The notes under the pieces: model-generated
The model's database searches: none
What the model was told of the DNA's origin: nothing
What the model saw: only the letters and a program-made list of their open reading frames with translations
In this document: piece by piece, positions 63,389 to 64,000 of the stretch
Layout: each line of letters starts with the position of its first letter
How positions within the stretch are numbered: the stretch's first letter is position 1
Origin: Pyrodictiaceae archaeon
GTDB taxonomy: Archaea > Thermoproteota > Thermoprotei_A > Sulfolobales > Pyrodictiaceae
Direction of reading: 5' to 3'
NCBI GenBank assembly: GCA_027036135.1
Contig: JALVSY010000016.1
Location: 62,001-126,000 of the forward strand
Length of the DNA stretch: 64,000 nucleotides
Program-made: the position numbers and the translations under genes

Positions 63389-64000
63389 CTAGGCCTGCCT
63401 AGCTCGCCAAGCGACACCATTCTCTGTGGCCAGGGGCTCTACTAGGTCCTCCTCCTCTAGCCACGCTATTACCGAGACGAGGGCTGTTCTATTAAGGAGT
63501 AGCTGGCGGGGATTAGGCTCTGCAGCGGATAGATCTCGAGTCGCTAAGTAGGCTAGCTTGTCCAGGGTTAGTGGGCCGTGCTCCCTAATGGCTCCTAGTA
63601 CGTACTCCTTTACCCTCTTCACTGCCTGTATGTTCGCGTCTATCATCGCTACCGCTCTCTTCGCTTCAGCAACCGGGCCGTGGCCAGGAACTATCCTGTA
63701 GCCGGCTTCTGCTAGTTCTCTTAGCCTTGCTAGGCTCTCTCGCCACTCTCTTAGATCAGCTGCAAAGGGTATACCGAACCTAGCCAATACTCTTTCGCCG
63801 AGAACCGCGTCGCCCGCTGCAACTACCTGGTCGTCTTCGATAACGATGCCGCTGTGGCCATGCGTATGCCCGTGGAGGTCCAGGCTCCGGATACCTGGCA
63901 ATACTTCCTCGCTCCATCCGAAGGTATTGGTTACTCTTAGGGCTACTGGCGGCATGGCTGCTAAGGCTTCCGAGATAACACCGCCATAAACGACATTGAA
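63389..64000 (-). CDS. Metallo-beta-lactamase-fold protein, N-terminus cut by window edge
   Basis: The C-terminal part of an MBL-fold hydrolase: LHGHTHGHSGIVIEDD, AAGDAVLGERVLARFG (metal Asp), IVPGHGPV (metal His), then a helical tail and winged-helix-like C-terminus (VLGAIREHGPLTLDKLAYLA). The frame is open to the window end beyond ATG 63955, so the first metal site HxHxDH must lie outside. Substrate not predictable. Confidence 0.8.
   Translation of the reverse strand, partial: FNVVYGGVISEALAAMPPVALRVTNTFGWSEEVLPGIRSLDLHGHTHGHSGIVIEDDQVVAAGDAVLGERVLARFGIPFAADLREWRESLARLRELAEAGYRIVPGHGPVAEAKRAVAMIDANIQAVKRVKEYVLGAIREHGPLTLDKLAYLATRDLSAAEPNPRQLLLNRTALVSVIAWLEEEDLVEPLATENGVAWRARQA

Overview
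The window looks like a chromosome segment of a hyperthermophilic crenarchaeon, most like the Desulfurococcales (Pyrodictium/Hyperthermus/Pyrolobus type). The evidence is archaeal-only families (FEN-1 with a C-terminal PCNA motif, Nob1, DUF371, archaemetzincin, pantoate kinase, a TtuA-like tRNA thiolase next to a ubiquitin-like protein), frequent GTG and TTG starts, densely packed genes that often overlap by a few bases, and an H2-oxidising membrane-type [NiFe] hydrogenase. The lineage is inferred from gene content; no rRNA is present.

Layout. 1-5.9 kb holds information-processing and housekeeping genes (fen, pcm, DUF371, Trm5-like, nadK, nob1, pcp, NSUN-type methylase). 6.1-11.0 kb is a branched-chain amino-acid/amide ABC transporter (livFGMHJ) in which both ATPases are intact while both permeases and the binding protein are broken by single-base lesions. 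11.3-14.2 kb is a tRNA-Arg(CCT) followed by an AT-rich island with a 35-nt perfect palindrome, a frameshifted GIY-YIG nuclease, an orphan ORF, and a fused 2H-phosphoesterase/metallophosphoesterase, also frameshifted. 14.4-17.4 kb is a glycosyltransferase, a membrane protein and a flippase-like protein.

17.4-32.1 kb is a biosynthetic block: carB-carA-argH-argG (carbamoyl phosphate and the last two arginine steps), a divergent ACT-domain protein, then asd, aspartate kinase, homoserine dehydrogenase, threonine synthase, a cystathionine-synthase-like PLP enzyme and homoserine kinase. Together these cover aspartate to threonine plus an entry to sulfur amino acids. 32.2-36.0 kb pairs a TDT/SLAC1 transporter with malic enzyme, followed by a TmcA-like acetyltransferase without a helicase half. 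36.2-43 kb holds a large exported protein, a 24-bp inverted repeat, archaemetzincin, GatA, a two-cluster ferredoxin and a DUF1646 transporter. 43.3-46.2 kb has a ubiquitin-like sulfur carrier overlapping a TtuA-like tRNA thiolase, unknown genes and an AbrB/PIN toxin-antitoxin pair.

46.4-60.5 kb is a nearly complete hydrogenase island: hypB, hypA, a NikR-like regulator lacking nickel ligands, large subunit, cytochrome b, Tat-exported small subunit, three unknown genes, the maturation protease, hypF, hypE, hypC and hypD. The structural genes run small - cytochrome b - large. The proximal cluster motif of the small subunit has Asn where the second Cys is usual. 60.6-64 kb holds divergent pantoate kinase and CoaBC genes (coenzyme A synthesis), an acidic unknown protein and a metallo-beta-lactamase-fold protein cut by the window edge.

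The strongest unusual signal is the concentration of frame lesions between 8.3 and 13.1 kb, ending in a tRNA-adjacent AT-rich island. No CRISPR array, rRNA or insertion sequence was recognised.
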